A model generated the notes under the pieces. It was not told the DNA's origin and searched no databases. It worked only from the letters and a program-made list of their open reading frames with translations. Source: VRUE01 sp963727465 (GTDB lineage: Bacteria > Actinomycetota > Thermoleophilia > Solirubrobacterales > 70-9). From it: a stretch of 64,000 nucleotides of DNA. The translations under genes were made by a program, and so were the position numbers. Of this stretch, positions 56,497 through 64,000 are shown piece by piece; position 1 is the stretch's first letter; each line of letters starts with the position of its first letter. The stretch is from the NCBI GenBank assembly GCA_963727465.1, contig CAVSGL010000005.1, forward strand, positions 134,834 through 198,833. Reading direction: 5' to 3'.

Positions 56497-57342
56497 GTGC
56501 AGTTCGAGTTCGCCGGCAGGCTCGGCCTCGCCGACGGTCGCTACCTGGCCCGTGAGGACGACGGCGAGCGCGTGCTGGTGATCGAGACCGCGGGCGCGCC
56601 CCCGCCCCCGCGCCGCCGCCGCCGACGACCCAGGCGGGTCGAGGCCGACGCGGGGCCGGCGCCGCTGCCGCTGACCCGGGTCACCGCCGTGCGCGCCCAT
56701 GAGCCCTTCGACTCGCCGGAGCAGGCGGAGCGCTGGCTGCGCGAGACGCTCGCCGGCGAGGAGCGGACCGACGCGGCGATCGGCGATGCCCTGGCGCTGC
56801 TCAACCGCGCGCTGCACGCCCAGGCGGTGGCCGGCGCCGACCCGCGCGGGGCCGAGCTGGACGCCGAGCGGGCCAGCGCGGTGCGGGTCGGCCACGGCAG
56901 CGGCAAGGAGGTCGCCGCGGGGCGCTTCTCGGAAGCGCACGAGATCGACCCCCGCGCCCCCGGCTCGCGACGCGCGCAGAGGGCCGAGGAGCTCGGCCCG
57001 CAGGAACGCGTCGCCGCCGTGATCGGCGGGCGCGAGCAGCTCGACGCCTGCGAGACGCTGATCCTGCGCGCCCGCGCCGACCTCGACGCGGGCCGCCGCC
57101 GCGAGGCGGCCCTACAGCTCCGCGTCGGGCTGGAGGCGCTGCTGGTCGAGCTCGACGGCGCCCTGTCGGATCCAGGGCATGAGGAGGACATGACAACGCT
57201 CGAGGCGCGTCGCAACGAGGCCGGCGACGCCGCGAACGCCGCCCTCCGCGGCGATCTCCAACTCGACGAAGAGCGCAACGTCACCGAACTGCTTGAAATC
57301 TGCGAGCGAGTCCTCCGCCGCCGCCGCGTGCTGAGAGGCTGA
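56497..57342 (+). CDS. conserved hypothetical protein (281 aa), target of islet insertion
   Basis: GTG start at 56497, 17 bases after the wall hydrolase. The N-terminus (MQFEFAGRLGLADGRYLARE) looks like a small beta domain, then a proline-arginine linker (PPPPRRRRRRPRR), then helices with heptad-like pattern to ERVLRRRRVLRG at the end. No family is recognised; the pattern resembles conserved actinobacterial orphan proteins. The last 48 bases of the gene are repeated, mostly with synonymous changes, at 58373-58420, beyond a toxin-antitoxin islet. Confidence 0.6.
   Translation: MQFEFAGRLGLADGRYLAREDDGERVLVIETAGAPPPPRRRRRRPRRVEADAGPAPLPLTRVTAVRAHEPFDSPEQAERWLRETLAGEERTDAAIGDALALLNRALHAQAVAGADPRGAELDAERASAVRVGHGSGKEVAAGRFSEAHEIDPRAPGSRRAQRAEELGPQERVAAVIGGREQLDACETLILRARADLDAGRRREAALQLRVGLEALLVELDGALSDPGHEEDMTTLEARRNEAGDAANAALRGDLQLDEERNVTELLEICERVLRRRRVLRG
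57292..57339. repeat. left copy of 48-base direct repeat flanking the toxin-antitoxin islet
   Basis: This is the 3' end of the 281-residue gene. It matches 58373-58420 at 38 of 48 positions without gaps, and both code ERVLRRRRVLRG. Most differences are at third codon positions. Such a pair is what integration into the 3' end of a gene leaves behind. Confidence 0.7.
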
Positions 57343-57451
57343 CGCAGGGAGCTCCCGAGCCTACCTTGCCGCCTGGGCAGCTTCCGATACGTAGGCCGAT
57401 TGAAGCTAATTCTCAAGGACCGGTAGCCTTATGCCGACGAGGAGATGAGCG

Positions 57452-57757
57452 ATGCCGGACGATCTCCAACTGCCTGAGCCTGAACCTGCCTGGATTGGGG
57501 CAGAGGATCTTCCCGTGGAGTTCGCGAACGTGTTTTCGGGGACCGTGGGTCCAAATGCCGTCTTTGTCAATATCGGATCGATGGTGCCACCGGCCATTGA
57601 ATCCGAGGAGGATCTCGCGAACCTTCGATTCGTGCCTATCAAGCCGATAGCTCGACTCGCTTTGGCACCGGGTGGACTTGACGATTTGATTCGGACGCTT
57701 GAAAATACTCGTGGGCTCTTTCAAGATCTCAAGAGGCTTGAAGAGGAGGGGGAGTAG
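57452..57757 (+). CDS. small conserved protein, DUF3467-like (101 aa)
   Basis: GAGGAG precedes the ATG. The protein has VEFANVFSGTVGPNAVFVNI and KPIARLALAPGGLDDLIRTL, a pattern like DUF3467 proteins, whose function is not known. GC content is far below that of the flanking genes, and A/T-ending codons are frequent. It is followed by the antitoxin gene after only 2 bases, so the three genes 57452-58296 form one operon, perhaps a three-part toxin-antitoxin module; that is inference. Confidence 0.6.
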   Translation: MPDDLQLPEPEPAWIGAEDLPVEFANVFSGTVGPNAVFVNIGSMVPPAIESEEDLANLRFVPIKPIARLALAPGGLDDLIRTLENTRGLFQDLKRLEEEGE

Positions 57758-57759
57758 CT

Positions 57760-58029
57760 ATGGCCGTCAAGGTAACCATGAGCAGAGAATCAATTGTTTG
57801 TGCTGGATCATCGGTAACGCCAGCGCTACAGCCGTCCAGGGTCGCGACCAGCCACGGTGAGATGGCGACCCGCGAGGTGCCGCTGTTCATCCCAGCCGAC
57901 CAGGCTTATTACTGGTCGGCTCAATGGCAGCGCGACGAGGCGGAGTCCCTCGCCAACTTGAAGGCGGGGAACGCGCGAACCTTCAATGACCCGAAGGACG
58001 CCATCCGCCATCTGCTTAGTGACGACTAA
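57760..58029 (+). CDS. putative antitoxin of a RelE/ParE-type module
   Basis: 89 residues after a strong GGAGGGGGAG site. The C-terminal half (FIPADQAYYWSAQWQRDEAE to FNDPKDAIRHLLSDD) looks like the toxin-binding tail of small antitoxins; the N-terminal third has no clear DNA-binding motif. The likely function is to block the toxin encoded directly after it (stop TAA followed at once by ATG). An internal ATG at 57862 would remove the unstructured start. Codon use is AT-rich as for the neighbours. Confidence 0.7.
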   Translation: MAVKVTMSRESIVCAGSSVTPALQPSRVATSHGEMATREVPLFIPADQAYYWSAQWQRDEAESLANLKAGNARTFNDPKDAIRHLLSDD

Positions 58030-58296
58030 ATGCCGCCGCTCCGCTTCGACCCGTCGTTTAAGCGGCGGTTTCAGAAGAAGGAGTCGGACCTGCAGGCAGC
58101 CATCTTGGAGACTGTCGCCAAACTTGGGGAAAACCCCCGCCATCCAAGTCTCCAAACCCATCCGGTGCAGGGAACCAAGAATCCACGAGTCTTTGAGGCA
58201 TATGTCGATATGAAGAATCGCATCACCTGGCACCGGGAGGATGGCGAAATCGTGCTTCGCAACCACTGCAATCACAGCATTCTCAAACGTCCATAG
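58030..58296 (+). CDS. RelE/YafQ-type toxin (type II toxin-antitoxin)
   Basis: 88 residues: FDPSFKRRFQKKESDLQAAI, KLGENPRHPSLQTHPVQGTK, VFEAYVDMKNRITWHREDGE and VLRNHCNHSIL. The pattern with an initial Lys-Arg-rich helix, the central strand with basic residues and a C-terminal histidine is that of RelE/YoeB-ParE superfamily toxins, most of which cleave mRNA on the ribosome or block gyrase. It is translated right after the putative antitoxin. Low-GC composition and flanking repeats indicate acquisition by transfer. Confidence 0.8.
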   Translation: MPPLRFDPSFKRRFQKKESDLQAAILETVAKLGENPRHPSLQTHPVQGTKNPRVFEAYVDMKNRITWHREDGEIVLRNHCNHSILKRP

Positions 58297-58372
58297 GAGG
58301 GCAAGAGCAAGCTCTCAATCCGCTTTCTACGGCGGTGTTGCCAGGCCACGCGAGGTATGTGGTCCCGAGCGA

Positions 58373-58420
58373 CTTCAGTTCGGCGAGCGAGTGTTGCGCC
58401 GCCGACGGGTACTGAGAGGC
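58373..58420. pseudogene. displaced 3' end of the 281-residue gene (right direct repeat)
   Basis: A 48-base stretch 79 percent identical to 57292-57339 and encoding LQFGERVLRRRRVLRGN in the plus direction. It has no start and no full gene around it; it looks like the displaced C-terminal remnant left when the islet 57343-58372 entered. The 135-base gap to the HAD gene holds nothing else. Confidence 0.65.
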
Positions 58421-58431
58421 AACCTCCCTCC

Positions 58432-59100
58432 TCACCTCAAGAGGCGGCGAGCGACGACATCGTCAAGGAGCGATTCGGCGATCTCGTGGGCTTCGTCGAG
58501 GACGATCCCATCGAGCGACGGGACGCCGATCACGGTGAGGCCGGCGGCGCGGGCGGCGGCGACCCCGGTCGGCGAGTCCTCCAGGGCGACGACGTCCGGG
58601 CTCGCCTCGACCCCAAGCCGCCGGCACGCCTCCAGATAGGGGTCCGGAGCCGGCTTGGGGGCAGCCACTTCGTGGGCACTGACGACGACGTCGAAGCGGT
58701 CGTGAAAGCCGACGATCTCCAGCGAGCGGCGCACGAACGGCAAGGGTGAGTTGGAGACCAGGCCGAGCGGGGTCCCGCGCCGGCGCAGCGCGTGCAGCAG
58801 GTCGCGCGCGCCGACCATCGCCTCGACGCCGCGCTCGAGCTCGGCGACCACCAGCTCGTTCAGCTCCTCGATCAGCGCGGTCGCGCACCCGGGCTCCCCG
58901 AGGCGGCGCTCGAGGATGCCGCCGGCGATCTCGGCCGAGGTGCCGACGAGCTCGCGCTTGTCGACCGGCGTGAACTCGAGCCCGCGGCGCCGGAACAGGT
59001 CGTGCTCGGCCCGCGTCCAGACGGACTCCGTATCGAGCAGGAGGCCGTCGTTGTCGAAGACGACGGCTGTCAGCGGGGACACGTTCACGCGCGGCAGCAT
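58432..59100 (-). CDS. HAD-superfamily phosphatase/phosphoglucomutase-like hydrolase
   Basis: 222 residues with the four HAD motifs: nucleophile VVFDNDGLLLDTE (DxD as DND), GLVSNSPLPFV (motif II serine), APKPAPDPYLEA (motif III lysine) and VVALEDSPTGVAAARAAG (motif IV). The cap between motifs I and II is the helical C1 type as in beta-phosphoglucomutase and Gph. The substrate is not given by sequence. It is divergent from a small hypothetical gene at 59112. Confidence 0.88.
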   Translation of the reverse strand: MLPRVNVSPLTAVVFDNDGLLLDTESVWTRAEHDLFRRRGLEFTPVDKRELVGTSAEIAGGILERRLGEPGCATALIEELNELVVAELERGVEAMVGARDLLHALRRRGTPLGLVSNSPLPFVRRSLEIVGFHDRFDVVVSAHEVAAPKPAPDPYLEACRRLGVEASPDVVALEDSPTGVAAARAAGLTVIGVPSLDGIVLDEAHEIAESLLDDVVARRLLR

Positions 59101-59111
59101 AAGCTCATGGC

Positions 59112-59567
59112 GTGCCCTTCCACGTCGAGATCAGCGGCGGCATCAGACATGCGCGGGCCTTCAACCTCGATCTCGACGAGCTGCGGCGCACGGTGCTCGA
59201 GCCGTGGCTGACCGGACGCGCGGTCGAGCTCGGCGAACGGGAGTGGCCGCCGGCGGAGAGCTCGCTGCACGTCCTCGAAGGGCGCCACCTGGACCCGCCC
59301 GACCTCTCCTTCGGCCAGGGCTGGGCAAACGCCGAGCGGCTCTGCGAGGACGTCACCCGGCGGGTGCTGGACCAGACCGAGCCGCCGAAGCTGCCCGACG
59401 CCTTCGTCGTCGAAGCGGAGCTGCCGGAGGCGGCGGTGGCGGAGATGCTGAGCGGCCGCGAGGCCCGACCGGTCCCACTGGCCGAGGCCGAGAGGAAGAT
59501 CGACGGCCGCGACCCGGAGGTCGCGGCCGTGATCCTGGTTACGCGCTCCGCTGCGTCTAAGCGCTGA
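59112..59567 (+). CDS. hypothetical protein (151 aa)
   Basis: GTG start 11 bases from the divergent HAD gene start. The protein PFHVEISGGIRHARAFNLDL onward is mixed alpha/beta with no signal, membrane segment or cysteines. The segment REWPPAESSLHVLEGRHLDP and the closing EVAAVILVTRSAASKR give no family match that I know. It converges on the universal stress protein gene with an 11-base overlap of ends. Confidence 0.55.
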   Translation: MPFHVEISGGIRHARAFNLDLDELRRTVLEPWLTGRAVELGEREWPPAESSLHVLEGRHLDPPDLSFGQGWANAERLCEDVTRRVLDQTEPPKLPDAFVVEAELPEAAVAEMLSGREARPVPLAEAERKIDGRDPEVAAVILVTRSAASKR

Positions 59568-60258
59568 CCGGCGCGTCCGGCGCCGAGCCCGCCGCGGCCG
59601 CTCCGTCGAAGCGCACCGCGACGCCGCGCGGGACGACCATCACCGGGTAGTTGGCCGCCTCGACGGCGTAATCGCTGGAGGCGCTGAGGGTCACCCGGCC
59701 CTGCGGGGACTCCGGCCGCGAACCGACGACGAGGAAGTCGACCGGGCCGCGCTCGAACTTGACGAGGCTGGCGCCGAGCGCCGCGGCGAGGCTGTCGGCG
59801 GTCGCCCGGGCCGCCTCGTCGCCCTCGTCGATGACGCCGATCGTGTTGACGCCGACGGCGGGCCGCTCGTGCAGCCCGGCCGGCGCGACGGCGATCGTCG
59901 CCGGGCCGCCGAGCAGCAGTTTGTGCGCCGAGATGCCCGGCTTGACCAGACCGGCGGCGGTGCGGTACTCGGAGCCGAAGACGATCACGTCCGCGCCTTC
60001 GGCTTCGGCCAGCTCGGAGAGGCCGACGCTGGTGTTCGGGTTGATCACGATGTGACGCGGCATGTCCGGCGTGCCGGCGGCGGCGGCGCCGTGGGCGAGC
60101 AGCTCTTCGGCCTCCTTCTGCTCCAGCGATTCGCCGTAGGAATGGCGGACGTAAGCCAGCGAGAGCTCGGCGCCCGCGGTGGCGAGCAGCCGGCCGAGCG
60201 CCAGCGCGTCGCGGTCGTTGTCGGTGTCGTCGTAGGAAACGATGATCTTCAGAGCCAT
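59557..60258 (-). CDS. universal stress protein, UspA family, two domains
   Basis: 233 residues from the ATG at 60256-60258, with GAGGAGG 9 bases before it. The first domain has KIIVSYDDTDNDRDALALGR and DVIVFGSEYRTAAG; the second is shorter, with VNTIGVIDEGDEAARATADS and YPVMVVPRGVAVRF. The full ATP-binding motif GxxGxxxxxxxxxGS(T/S) is degenerate (GSEYRT...KPGISAHKLLLGG). Usp proteins accumulate under starvation or low oxygen. It is divergent from the LysR gene. Confidence 0.82.
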   Translation of the reverse strand: MALKIIVSYDDTDNDRDALALGRLLATAGAELSLAYVRHSYGESLEQKEAEELLAHGAAAAGTPDMPRHIVINPNTSVGLSELAEAEGADVIVFGSEYRTAAGLVKPGISAHKLLLGGPATIAVAPAGLHERPAVGVNTIGVIDEGDEAARATADSLAAALGASLVKFERGPVDFLVVGSRPESPQGRVTLSASSDYAVEAANYPVMVVPRGVAVRFDGAAAAGSAPDAPVSA

Positions 60259-60324
60259 TTCGGCGCCTCCTCGCGGGGGTTGTGCGAAGTCTGGAGCCGA
60301 TGGTGGCACCCGCGTCGCATCAGC

Positions 60325-60335
60325 ACAACTGTTGT
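60325..60335. promoter_or_regulatory. palindrome in the usp-lysR divergent region
   Basis: ACAAC-T-GTTGT is a perfect 11-base palindrome 28 bases before the LysR start. LysR proteins commonly bind such sites upstream of their own and the divergent gene. Low-complexity coincidence is possible. Confidence 0.3.
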
Positions 60336-60362
60336 TTCTACTTGTTAAGATCAGTTTTGCTT

Positions 60363-61319
60363 ATGTTGAACGCCAACCGCCTCCAGGTCTTCCGCGAGGT
60401 GGTCGAGCGCAGCTCCTTCTCCGCGGCCGCCGACGCCCTCTCCTACTCGCAGTCGGCCGTCTCGCAGTCCGTGGCCGCGCTCGAGGAAGAAGTGGCTGCG
60501 CAACTGATCGAGCGCAGCCGTGGCGGGGCGCGCCCGACCGCGGCGGGCGCCGCCCTGGCCGGGCATGCGAACGCGATCATGGCGAGCATCGAGACCGCCG
60601 AGTCCGAGCTGGCGGCGATCGTCGCCGGGCGCGGCGGGCGCCTGCGCACGGCCTCGTTCCCAAGCGCCGGAGCGACCCTGATGCCGCGGGCGATCGCCGG
60701 CTTCCGCGCCTCCCACCCGGGGGTCGAGATCAGCCTCGTCGAGGGCGAGCCGGAGGAGATCGTGCCGCGCCTGCGGGCGGGCGAGCTCGATTTCGCCCTG
60801 CTGTACGAGTTCGAGGGCGTCGGCGAGCGGCTCGGCGCCGGGTTGCGCCGCTTCGAGCTGCTCGACGATCCACTCCACCTCGCGCTCGCCTCTGACCACC
60901 GTCTGGCGACCCGCGAGCGGGTGCGGCTCGAGGATCTGCGCGAGCAGGACTGGATCCAGACCTCGGCCGCGAGCCCCTGCGCGCGTCACGTCGTCCGCTC
61001 CTGTCACGCCGCCGGCTTCGAGCCGCGCGTGTCGTTCGAGAGCGACGACTACCAGACGGCGCAGGGCCTGGTCGCAGCCGGCGTCGGCGTGGCCCTGATT
61101 CCCCAGTTGGCGCTCTCCACCGTCCGCGCCGACATCCGCATCCGCCGATTGGAGCCGAGCAGCCCGCTGCGCAAGGTCTTCGCCGCGACCCCGCGCGCGG
61201 CGGCGGTGACGCCGGCGGTGGCGACGATGCTCGACGTACTGCGCCAGGCCGCCCTCGGGGAGAGCGCCGAGGGCGGCCTGGGATCGCGAGCGGCGGCTGG
61301 GTCAGCCGCCACCTCCTGA
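60363..61319 (+). CDS. LysR-type transcriptional regulator
   Basis: 318 residues from the ATG at 60363. The winged helix-turn-helix is RLQVFREVVERSSFSAAADA and LSYSQSAVSQSVAALEEEVA, and the periplasmic-binding-like effector domain spans residues 90-290 (GRLRTASFPSAGATLMPRAI, VGVALIPQLALSTV). The effector is unknown. It is divergent from the universal stress protein and its 3' end overlaps that of the second ammonium transporter by 18 bases. An upstream ATG at 60300 is less likely. Confidence 0.9.
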   Translation: MLNANRLQVFREVVERSSFSAAADALSYSQSAVSQSVAALEEEVAAQLIERSRGGARPTAAGAALAGHANAIMASIETAESELAAIVAGRGGRLRTASFPSAGATLMPRAIAGFRASHPGVEISLVEGEPEEIVPRLRAGELDFALLYEFEGVGERLGAGLRRFELLDDPLHLALASDHRLATRERVRLEDLREQDWIQTSAASPCARHVVRSCHAAGFEPRVSFESDDYQTAQGLVAAGVGVALIPQLALSTVRADIRIRRLEPSSPLRKVFAATPRAAAVTPAVATMLDVLRQAALGESAEGGLGSRAAAGSAATS

Positions 61320-62642
61320 AGCGGGCGCCGCGGGGGCCCCGTGCGGGTAGCCCAGCGACGGCACGTCCGACGGGTAGACCTCGTGCCCGTGGACGGCGAT
61401 GTCGCCCGTCTCCATGTCTTCCTCCGTCATCCGCAACGGCACGAAGATGCTGACGATTTTCAGCAGGATGTAGGTCATGATCGCCGAGAAGACGATCACC
61501 CAGAGCGCGGTCAGCAACTGCCACTTGAACAGCTCCAGACCGCCGCCGGAGATCAGGCCTTCGTGTTCGCCGCCCATCGCCACGTTGGCGAAGATGCCGA
61601 CGAGGAGGCCGCCGCAGACACCGGCGAAGCCGTGCGTATAGACGACGCCCAAGGTGTCGTCGACGTTGCGGAACGGCGCCGTGCGGCTCAGGTAGTTGAG
61701 CGCCAGGTAGACGATCGCGCCGGAGACGACACCGATGACGATCGCGCCCCAGCCATTGACGAAGCCGGCGCCGGGGGTGATCGCGACGAGGCCGACGATC
61801 ATTCCGTTGACGCTGCTGATCAAGCTCGGCTTGCGCCCGGTCAGATAGTCCATCGCGACCCAGACGAGGAAGGCGACCGCGGTGCAGAGGTTGGTGTTGA
61901 GCACCGAGGCGGAGGCGACTTCGCCGGCGCTGTACCAGTCACCGCCGTTGAAGCCGTTCCAGCCCATCCACAGCAAACCGGCGCCGACGGCGACCATCGC
62001 CAGGTTGTTCGGCGCGTCGACCTCGCGGTCGCGCTGGAGGCGCGGCCCAATCACGGCCGCGGCGACGAAGCCGGAGACGCCCGCGGCGAGATGGATCACG
62101 TAACCGCCGGAGTAGTCGACGGCGCCGTGCTGGGCGAAGAAACCGCCGCCCCAGATCAGGAAGGCGTTGATCGTGTAGCAGAACAGGGTCCAGAGGGCGA
62201 CGAACGGAATCCACGCCTTGAAGTTGATCCGGCCGAGCACGGAGCCCAGCATCAGGATCGGCGTGATCGCCGCGAAGACGATCTGGAAATACGCGAGCGT
62301 CGACTGCGGGAAGAGGAATTCTTCTTCCGCCAGCTCGGGGATATGCGCCTGTCCCAGTAATTCGCTGCTGCTCAGGATCGATCCGGGCTTACCCCAGAAA
62401 TTCCCGAAGAAGCCGCTGTCGCTGATGTGGATCGGCTCGCCGAAGCCCATCTTGAAGCCGACGAGCACCCAGAGGATGAGCACGATCGCGAAGGCGACGA
62501 AGGCCATCATCATCGAGTTCACCGACCAGCGTTTCTGCATCACGCCGCCGTAGAGCACGACCAGTCCCGGAACGCTCATCAACCCGACTAACGTCGCGGC
62601 GGTGAGCTGCCATGAGTTGGCGCCTTCGCTCAGCCATTCCAT
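61302..62642 (-). CDS. amt: second ammonium transporter, Amt family
   Basis: 446 residues from the ATG at 62640-62642 (MEWLSEGANSWQLTAATLVG). Eleven membrane helices and Amt motifs: GYVIHLAAGVSGFVAAAVIG and VVYTHGFAGVCGGLLVGIFA hold the twin histidines, and GWNGFNGGDWYSAGEVASAS is the signature. Unlike the transporter at 51225 it lacks a signal peptide and has no PII gene beside it, and its C-terminal tail is Gly/Pro-rich (GYPHGAPAAPASGGGG). It may have a different affinity or regulation. Confidence 0.93.
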   Translation of the reverse strand: MEWLSEGANSWQLTAATLVGLMSVPGLVVLYGGVMQKRWSVNSMMMAFVAFAIVLILWVLVGFKMGFGEPIHISDSGFFGNFWGKPGSILSSSELLGQAHIPELAEEEFLFPQSTLAYFQIVFAAITPILMLGSVLGRINFKAWIPFVALWTLFCYTINAFLIWGGGFFAQHGAVDYSGGYVIHLAAGVSGFVAAAVIGPRLQRDREVDAPNNLAMVAVGAGLLWMGWNGFNGGDWYSAGEVASASVLNTNLCTAVAFLVWVAMDYLTGRKPSLISSVNGMIVGLVAITPGAGFVNGWGAIVIGVVSGAIVYLALNYLSRTAPFRNVDDTLGVVYTHGFAGVCGGLLVGIFANVAMGGEHEGLISGGGLELFKWQLLTALWVIVFSAIMTYILLKIVSIFVPLRMTEEDMETGDIAVHGHEVYPSDVPSLGYPHGAPAAPASGGGG

Positions 62643-62858
62643 CGATCCACTGTGTCCTTTCTGATTCTGGGGAAGCCCGCGGTCGCGGCCGGCGCTGTTC
62701 CCCAACGCACGCCGGCACGGCCAGTGGCATGTGTGACCCGATAACCCTGCCTCGCGCGCGTCGCCGTCAGTACCGCCACACGTCCAAAGATCGAGGCGGA
62801 GAGTTCTCCACGATGTCGGGATCTACGCCTGCCGGCGTCGGTTACGCTCTTCCCGGCA

Positions 62859-63176
62859 ATGCCCCTTGAAGGACACTACGAGCGGCAGAACACGCCTCTC
62901 TACAAGCTCAGCCCGCGCGAGATCAAGGCCGCCCTGGCGACGCTCGTGGTGACCGTCGTGGCGATGGTCGCGATCGTCGTCGCCACCGCCGGCGACAGCA
63001 ACCCGCCGACCCCCAGGGGCTGCATCAGGGCCGAAGTCGCAGGCGTGGTCGGCGCCGAAACGATCAGCGGCTGCGGCGCCGAGGCGGTGGCCAAATGCGA
63101 ACACGCGGCGCTCTACGACAGCCCGCGGGCGCACGGCGTCGTCGCCGAGTGCGAACGGCAGGGGATCAAATTCTGA
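62859..63176 (+). CDS. small single-pass membrane protein (105 aa)
   Basis: A cytoplasmic start (MPLEGHYERQNTPLYKLSPR), one hydrophobic segment (ALATLVVTVVAMVAIVVATA) and an outer domain with three cysteines and the glycine-rich GVVGAETISGCGAEAVAKCE. Nothing in it identifies a family. The 216 bases to the upstream ammonium transporter contain no site that I can support. Its 3' end meets the sirtuin gene with a GGCGCC...GGCGCC hairpin between the two stops. Confidence 0.55.
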   Translation: MPLEGHYERQNTPLYKLSPREIKAALATLVVTVVAMVAIVVATAGDSNPPTPRGCIRAEVAGVVGAETISGCGAEAVAKCEHAALYDSPRAHGVVAECERQGIKF

Positions 63177-63205
63177 GCAGCGGCGCCTGAGCTGGGGCGC
63201 CGGCG

Positions 63206-63919
63206 TCAGGTGAGCGCTGCGAGCAGGGCGTCGAGCTCCTCATCGACCTCGCCGTCGAGCTTGAGCACGGCGTCGCCGTCGTAGGGCGTGGCGCTCTTGG
63301 TCACGATCGCCAGCCTGCCCCCCGCGGCGAGGGTCAGCTCGGGCAGGCCGGCCACCGGGTGGACGACCAGCGAGCTGCCGACGCAGAGCATCAGATCGGC
63401 TTCCGCGGCGAGCTCCTGGGCGCGCCGCATCGCCGCTTCGGGCAGCAGCTCGCCGAAGAGGACGACGTCCGGTTTGACCGCGCCGCCGCAGCAGGCGCAG
63501 ATCGCGACGCCATCCGCGTCGAAGAGAGAGTCGACCTGATCGACGTCGTAAGAGGCGGTGCAGGCCCGGCAGGTCGAGGTCTCGATCGAGCCGTGCACCT
63601 CGACCACGTTGCGCGAGCCGGCGGCGCGGTGCAGGCGGTCGATGTTCTGCGTGATCACGCCCGCCAGCAGACCGCGCCGCTCGAGCTCGGCGAGCGCCTC
63701 GTGGGCGCGGTTCGGCCGTTTGTCGCCGAGCGCGGCGAAGCGCGGCCGGTAGTAGGACCAGAAGCGGGCCGGGTCGCGCTCGAAGACGTCGATGTGGGCG
63801 ACCTCCATCGGGTCGACGTTCGCCCACAGCCCGCTCTCCGGCGTGCGGAAGTCCGGAATCCCCGACGGCACCGACACTCCGGCCCCGGTCAGCGCAACCG
63901 TGCACCGCGACGAGCGCAC
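63206..63919 (-). CDS. NAD-dependent protein deacylase (sirtuin), 5' part uncertain
   Basis: At least 237 residues from GTG 63919. NAD-binding motifs are ALTGAGVSVPSGIPDFRTPE and TQNIDRLHRAAGSRNVVEVH with the catalytic histidine VHGS; the zinc site is CRACTASYD and CACCGGAVKPDVVLFGELLP; the cofactor end is VGSSLVVHPVAGLP. Sirtuins remove acyl groups from lysine with NAD. In the same frame the reading stays open upstream through AAGLAG and the palindromic repeat to the window end, so the true start may lie outside. Confidence 0.9.
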   Translation of the reverse strand: MRSSRCTVALTGAGVSVPSGIPDFRTPESGLWANVDPMEVAHIDVFERDPARFWSYYRPRFAALGDKRPNRAHEALAELERRGLLAGVITQNIDRLHRAAGSRNVVEVHGSIETSTCRACTASYDVDQVDSLFDADGVAICACCGGAVKPDVVLFGELLPEAAMRRAQELAAEADLMLCVGSSLVVHPVAGLPELTLAAGGRLAIVTKSATPYDGDAVLKLDGEVDEELDALLAALT

Positions 63920-63939
63920 CAGCCCCGCCAGCCCCGCCG

Positions 63940-63986
63940 CCGACGGGCCGAAAATACGCCTATCAGGCGTATTTTCGGCCCGTCGG
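63940..63986. repeat. palindromic element family P2, copy 2
   Basis: 21-bp perfect stem beginning CCGACGGGCCGAAAATACGC with loop TATCA and flank CGGTCTGTTGTC. Compared with the copy at 30934, one stem pair has changed from C-G to A-T, both bases together. It abuts the sirtuin gene and is open in the sirtuin frame. Confidence 0.85.
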
Positions 63987-64000
63987 CGGTCTGTTGTCGT

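Noticed and set aside
63206..63919. Sirtuin as part of an NAD-depleting defence system.
   Set aside because: It has the full zinc site and the length of a plain deacylase and no TIR, SLOG or Argonaute partner in the window.

Overview
The window is high-GC, gene-dense chromosomal DNA of an actinobacterium. The gene content points to the Thermoleophilia (Solirubrobacterales-like): an acetoacetyl-CoA-type thiolase and beta-oxidation genes, CarD, DisA, a SigH-like sigma factor, many secreted PD40/TolB-like beta-propeller proteins and several proteins with no familiar name. The lineage call is inference from gene content and order; no rRNA is present to confirm it. One tRNA gene (Thr-TGT) lies at 12.9 kb. 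There is no CRISPR array, no recognisable transposase or integrase, and no origin. 

Layout. 0-3 kb: fatty-acid beta-oxidation (acyl-CoA dehydrogenase cut by the window edge, thiolase, 3-hydroxyacyl-CoA dehydrogenase) around a TetR-type palindrome. 3-18 kb: mixed functions, including a CNNM/HlyC transporter-like protein, a cobalamin-binding-type protein, rhomboid protease, ECF sigma factor with a membrane partner, a PlsC-GpsA fusion, a ring-cleaving dioxygenase with a maleylacetate-reductase-like enzyme, a SHOCT membrane protein, a KAP-family NTPase and two secreted beta-propellers. 18-29 kb: the actinobacterial cluster sigH-rlmB-cysS ... ispF ... ispD-carD-disA, here interrupted by acyl-CoA synthetase, a coiled-coil protein, a PHP phosphatase and DUF389. 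29-33 kb: MFS exporter, PD40/RTX protein, aldo/keto reductase. 33-50 kb: clpC-lysS-greA-dusB-coaX-folK-folB-folP-ftsH-hpt-tilS, the order seen in Mycobacterium around clpC1 and ftsH. 50-64 kb: a MerR-HTH/class III cyclase, PII plus ammonium transporter, nucleoside phosphorylase, a multidomain cell-wall hydrolase, a low-GC toxin-antitoxin islet, HAD phosphatase, universal stress protein, LysR, a second ammonium transporter and a sirtuin. 

The most unusual feature is a set of dispersed palindromic elements. Three families are repeated in the window with conserved stems, loops of fixed length and conserved flanks (2, 2 and 4 copies). Two palindromes lie in frame inside essential genes (ispD and cysS) and add amino acids to the enzymes. 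Larger single-copy palindromes sit 3' of rlmB and of the acyl-CoA synthetase. This resembles the in-frame palindromic elements described in Rickettsia, or REP elements, but I know of no named family with these sequences. 

The other notable point is a set of single-base frame breaks in about eight genes, including the surely essential clpC, partly in G/C runs. These look like consensus indel errors in the assembly more than real pseudogenes, and the affected genes are annotated across the break.
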